From positions 27,240,107 to 27,304,106 of the forward strand of contig OU744448.1 in the NCBI GenBank assembly GCA_916610825.1: a DNA stretch of 64,000 bases. Reading direction: 5' to 3'. The stretch's first letter is position 1, and each line of letters begins with the position of its first letter. The position numbers and the translations under genes were made by a program. Positions 60,539 through 64,000 of the stretch are shown here, piece by piece. The notes under the pieces were generated by a model. The model was not told the origin of the DNA, did no database searches, and was given only the letters and a program-made list of their open reading frames with translations. This stretch comes from Haliclystus octoradiatus. Taxonomy: Eukaryota; Cnidaria; Staurozoa; Stauromedusae; Haliclystidae.

Positions 60539-61001
60539 GATTTGACGAGAGTCTTCTGGTCTTATATAGCAGTGTAATAGATACTACAAAGGAAGAATAC
60601 ATGAGGTTTCACTATTCCATTGGAGTCTAATTTCTCAGGGTTTTTATTGGTTGATAATTAATTAACATAAAGTTAGACACACACATACCATATTATACCT
60701 TCGCGCGTCTTGTGCCGATTATCGAATCTTTTAGAGAAATCTATTGAATGGTATGCGGGTGATCATTCAAATATGTAGAACAAATTTACCCTACCGGTAA
60801 GTTTTAAACAAAAATGTCAATGGCAATTGAACGTAGATATAACTCTTGTAAAGAAATACTGATTATGGTGATCAACATTTGTTAATAGCTTAATTCTGAT
60901 TTCGGAAGATTTCGGAGTAAACATTAAAGATGCTTTTTGAGTGACTGGAATATATTCGGCTACCCTCTTTGCAGATTTCACCATATTTCACCAGAATTCA
61001 A

Positions 61002-61213
61002 CAGGGGTAGCACCAGAGGGGGTAGGGGGGCTACAGCCCCCCGTCGGGGAATTTTTTGTAACTTATTTCGTAAAACACAATAGGAATTAGCTCTATTCCA
61101 GTATTAGAGATTATTGCCGAATTGTTTCTACGTAACGTGGAAATTTGGTATAGCCCACCACCCCCGTTGGTGATGCCAGCCCCCTCGTCGGGGAAATCCT
61201 GGTGCCACCCCTG
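61002..61213. mobile_element. 212-bp MITE with CAGGGGTRGCACCAG ends
   Basis: Left CAGGGGTAGCACCAG and right CTGGTGCCACCCCTG are inverted copies. The interior is GC-rich for this window, with inverted CCCGTCGGGGAA words. The CAGGGG start suits hAT, but no 8-bp duplication was found. The minus-strand frame here is a by-product. Confidence 0.65.
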
Positions 61214-61659
61214 CACCATAAGGTCATGTTATTCTATATCTAATTTGGATTAAATCTATATTTATCTTAATATCTATAGCACGAGTTCTCATTCTAATCT
61301 ATATTTGTCCGAGTTATTGATTACAGGATATCGAAGAAGCGACATATATCCTTCTTAACTCTCTCACTAGAATCGGAATTCTCGATTCTTCTGAGTTCTC
61401 GATTTATAGAACATTGAAGAAGCAAATCATATATATCAGCGCCCTCATTATCATGTTGAGTGGTGTCCGAAAATAGAACCGTCCGTGAATCGAGATTTAA
61501 ATATCGTTAAAATTGGAATTATTATATCATTTTTCAAACCACATTTTGTTGAAAGAAGATTTTATCAAATTGTGTGTGTCCGAAATTGGTAAAAGAATAA
61601 ATAAGGTTTTTTGCTTTAGAAGGAATTACTATGTTCAATAAGCAGTAGTATAAAACAGG

Positions 61660-61915
61660 GGCTCGCACGATCAAAGGAATATGGGTACAGGAAACACGTA
61701 GACATCACGTGATCTTCATTCTAAAAATAGGCATCATACGACGAAAGAATGTGGGTACAGGAAGTAGATGAATATCATGTGATTCTAGTCTAAAAATAGG
61801 CATCATACGACGAAGGAATGTGGGTACAGGAAGTAGATGAATATCATGTGATTCTAGTCTAAAAATAGGCATCATACGACGAAGGAATGTGGGTACAGGA
61901 AGTACAAAAATATAT
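61660..61915. repeat. 66-bp minisatellite, about four units
   Basis: Unit: CTAAAAATAGGCATCATACG followed by ACGAAGGAATGTGGGTACAG, GAAGTAGATGAATATCATGT and GATTCTAGT-like sequence. Two units are near identical, and the outer ones are diverged. Because 66 is a multiple of 3, the minus strand stays open through it. That frame is an artefact. Confidence 0.85.
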
Positions 61916-61955
61916 TGTGATCTGACGTTATCCATTGCATAATGCATCAGTTTTA

Positions 61956-62325
61956 CATGAAAAAAAAAGACATATTGATGACGGCTACGCGTTGTTTCAA
62001 CAACACGGCACTTATTGAAGGTTGTTTACCTTTGCTCAGCTTTACCTTTACTGTGTAGCCGCATAGTAGATGTGTATTTCCGAAACATTATCTCGTAACA
62101 TATGTGATTGCACAATTACATATTCCATAATCTACTAAACCATGAAAAAAAAGACACATTGATGACGTCTACGCGTTGTTTCAGCAACACGGCACTTATT
62201 GAAGGCTATTTACCTTTGTTCAGCTTTACCTTTACCATGAAGCCGCATAGTAGATGTGTATTTCCAAAACTCTATCTCCTAACATATGTGATTGCACAGT
62301 TACATATTTCATAATCTACTAAACA
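61956..62325. repeat. 185-bp tandem duplication
   Basis: Two units, 61956-62140 and 62141-62325, each starting CATGAAAAAA and containing GCTACGCGTTGTTTC-like sequence, CACGGCACTTATTGAAGG, GTAGATGTGTATTTCC and CATAATCTACTAAAC. It lies next to the Polinton and may be part of its terminal repeat, but this is not shown. Confidence 0.85.
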
Positions 62326-62675
62326 TAAATAAACAAGACAAAGTTCATTTCAATTTCGACCGTCAAATGATGACCTTATTTGCCTAACCTTTGACCCCTT
62401 TAATCTCAAAATGCTATAAAAGTGGATTGAATCCGGTTTTTTACATCATGAAGTAGAATGAGAAACAATCAACTCAACGACAAGCTCTGTTTGTTTGATT
62501 TATTCTCAAACTGGGAAAGTACATCTATTACAACACTGGAACTATCAACTAATATAAATTGAAAGCAAGTACAACTGGAAAGAAATACAAGGTAAGATCT
62601 CAAACAAAAATATTTTAAATGCTAGTAATATGTGATTAAAAGACATGACCATTCTAGATTGTCATGATTGTGTTA

Positions 62676-63182
62676 TCATTGCATGAGAAGGCTCCGAACA
62701 GTTTGTGTCAATATAAAACCAGCATCCTCTTCTATTGACCTCTGGTAGCCTGGAAACGTAGCGTTGACAAAATCTCTCACAATCTGGTCGTTAAGTAATC
62801 TATCCGTTGGATGGAAATAGTCTCGTAGAATATCATGCAATTCTTTATGACGACATAACAAGAATCCAAAGAACAATGCATACTCTGCACATACAGCTGA
62901 GAAGTTATCTTGCAACTGCCAATTATCAATATAACTCAAATAGTTTCCCATCGTCTTTAGCTTGTGTTCCACATTGTAAATTTGAGGGGATTTCCCATAA
63001 GAGTCCACAAACACCACATGACCACACCCATCTAAATAGCAAAGCAGCCAATGTTCTCCGCTCATCCAACTAGGTTCCGAATTGAATACAAAAACAGCTT
63101 TCTGATGTTTTCTAACGGGCGTCCAGTCCAGAGCCATAAACTGGTCATGAGCAAACACCCCTGCCGTGTCTAAATGATTCAT
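62676..63182 (-). CDS. Polinton adenain-like cysteine protease (PRO)
   Basis: 168 codons. GEHWLLCYLDGCG carries the catalytic His of adenovirus-type proteases, FVDSYGKSP supplies the acidic partner region, and SAVCAEYALFF carries the catalytic Cys. Polinton PRO is thought to process capsid proteins. The capsid gene lies just upstream on the same strand. Length fits the family. It appears open in this window. Confidence 0.85.
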   Translation of the reverse strand: MNHLDTAGVFAHDQFMALDWTPVRKHQKAVFVFNSEPSWMSGEHWLLCYLDGCGHVVFVDSYGKSPQIYNVEHKLKTMGNYLSYIDNWQLQDNFSAVCAEYALFFGFLLCRHKELHDILRDYFHPTDRLLNDQIVRDFVNATFPGYQRSIEEDAGFILTQTVRSLLMQ

Positions 63183-63237
63183 GTAACCATCACGGGATAG
63201 AATTTCTGTGAGCTCTCGAGTATTGATGACGGTTTGT

Positions 63238-64000
63238 TCAATAGTCTGTCAATACGTTGCGATTTTTATCAATACTAATGCAATTGTCAAAATCGGCATA
63301 GAGTAGGATGGATACGGAATTTGGGAGGGGTCCGGCAAATTCCAAATTGACAGATAGATCTCCGGTGACCTTTGGCTCTTGAAACCCGCTCTCGTTAGCA
63401 GACGGACTAATATGAAAGCCAAAAATACTGTACCCGTCATTAAAGTCCTCCCGTTGTATATTGAGAGGCTCGTCTAGGAATATTCTAGAAGAGGTTGTAA
63501 ATAGACTCATGTAGCCATCTAGGTAATCTTGGGTCTTGAAATTGAATTTCATAGGTCTTCCCGGTGTGCTTTTTCCATTCACGTAAACACCCATACTGGT
63601 GAGATCGTAATGCTTGAAATTGAAAGGGTTCTGTTTGTAGTCTCCGGAAAAGGCAGTGTTATCCACCATGGCTAGAAAGACTCTCGTGGGGAGTGCCCCA
63701 ACAATGGCATGTTGCCAAGAGACACTCGTAACATTAGCAGCAATACTATGACTTTTTACCACAACACGATTGAGAGGATACTTGGCATTCTGACTAGACA
63801 GACGTTTTTGAACAGAAAGGAACTGGTGTGGAGTCAGGATTTGTTTTCTAGCGCAGAACGTCACTTCTAACAGTTTGACTTTGTAATTTGCATCATTGTC
63901 ATCACTCATTAGGACAAAGGCGTCCTTCTGCCTGTGCAGTACTATTTTCAGGGGTACGCCGTTAAGCAACAGACGAGGCTGATGGAGTAAATCACTATTG
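63238..64000 (-). CDS. Polinton capsid protein (F54H12.2-like), 5' end outside window
   Basis: The frame is open to the window edge, so the start lies to the right. The segment includes LLNGVPLKI, AKYPLNRVVVKSHSI and NPFNFKHYDLTSMGVYVNGK, features I recall from the invertebrate family named after C. elegans F54H12.2, regarded as a Polinton jelly-roll capsid protein. The C-terminus NLEFAGPLPNSVSILLYADF is typical of the same family. Whether it is the major or the minor capsid protein is from memory; major is more likely. Confidence 0.85.
   Translation of the reverse strand, partial: NSDLLHQPRLLLNGVPLKIVLHRQKDAFVLMSDDNDANYKVKLLEVTFCARKQILTPHQFLSVQKRLSSQNAKYPLNRVVVKSHSIAANVTSVSWQHAIVGALPTRVFLAMVDNTAFSGDYKQNPFNFKHYDLTSMGVYVNGKSTPGRPMKFNFKTQDYLDGYMSLFTTSSRIFLDEPLNIQREDFNDGYSIFGFHISPSANESGFQEPKVTGDLSVNLEFAGPLPNSVSILLYADFDNCISIDKNRNVLTDY

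Larger units (their letters stand above)
62460..64000 (-). mobile_element. Polinton/Maverick element, one end
   Basis: Two minus-strand genes of Polinton type (protease 62676-63182 and capsid protein from 63238 beyond the window edge) lie side by side with a 55-bp gap. The left terminus with its inverted repeat was not found and may lie anywhere in about 61.6-62.6 kb. The rest (polymerase, integrase, ATPase) would be to the right, outside the window. The visible coding part looks whole, so the copy may be young. Confidence 0.85.

Noticed and set aside
61705-61947. 80-codon minus-strand frame with repeated VPTFLRRMMPIF peptide
   Set aside because: It is produced by the 66-bp minisatellite, whose unit length is a multiple of three. 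There is no gene context.

Overview
This is eukaryotic, AT-rich animal DNA. Genes are split by GT-AG introns, and most of the space between exons is transposon debris. The mix of a CCDC170-like ciliary/coiled-coil gene, tandem STELLO-like (DUF288-like) membrane glycosyltransferase genes, Ty1/copia, Ty3/gypsy, a Polinton, CR1/L2-type and RTE-like LINEs and many hAT-like MITEs suggests a marine invertebrate, perhaps a deuterostome such as a tunicate. The sequence alone does not fix the species.

Layout. 1-3456: 3' part of a Ty1/copia element with its 3' LTR. 3.77-5.79 kb: reversed, decayed LINE. 5.8-39 kb: a locus built by tandem duplication of a type II membrane glycosyltransferase-like gene. 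Gene A (6998-14846) and gene C (31789-38998) each have three exons joined at phase 1. Four more first-exon copies lie between them, at 15781, 22699, 24276 and 29982, and I found no catalytic exons for these. Two are open (15781, 22699) and two are damaged. Inserted into the cluster are a solo LTR with a perfect target duplication (6212-6867), a LINE with a CCCH-finger ORF1 (18.06-20.79 kb), a broken Ty3/gypsy element (about 24.6-29.5 kb) that carries a 280-bp hAT MITE, and a tyrosine-recombinase fragment between 300-bp direct repeats (35.5-36.7 kb).

41.0-57.5 kb: a small unknown reading frame on the minus strand lies head to head with a complete 14-exon CCDC170 orthologue (823 codons; 12 of 13 introns phase 0). 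Its introns hold a swarm of short repeats built on the palindrome GTTCATGAAC, a 437-bp hAT MITE, a tRNA-derived SINE and a reversed RTE-like LINE fragment.

57.5-62.4 kb is gene-poor, with MITEs, a 66-bp minisatellite and a 185-bp tandem duplication. From about 62.46 kb to the window end lies one end of a Polinton/Maverick, with an adenain-like protease and a capsid-protein gene on the minus strand.

The glycosyltransferase-like genes would act in the Golgi or secretory pathway, and CCDC170 on microtubules or cilia. I see no functional link between the two loci. The most interesting structural idea is that the repeated phase-1 signal-anchor exons could be alternative first exons for the shared catalytic exons of gene C, as in UGT1A loci. 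They could equally be leftovers of birth-and-death duplication.
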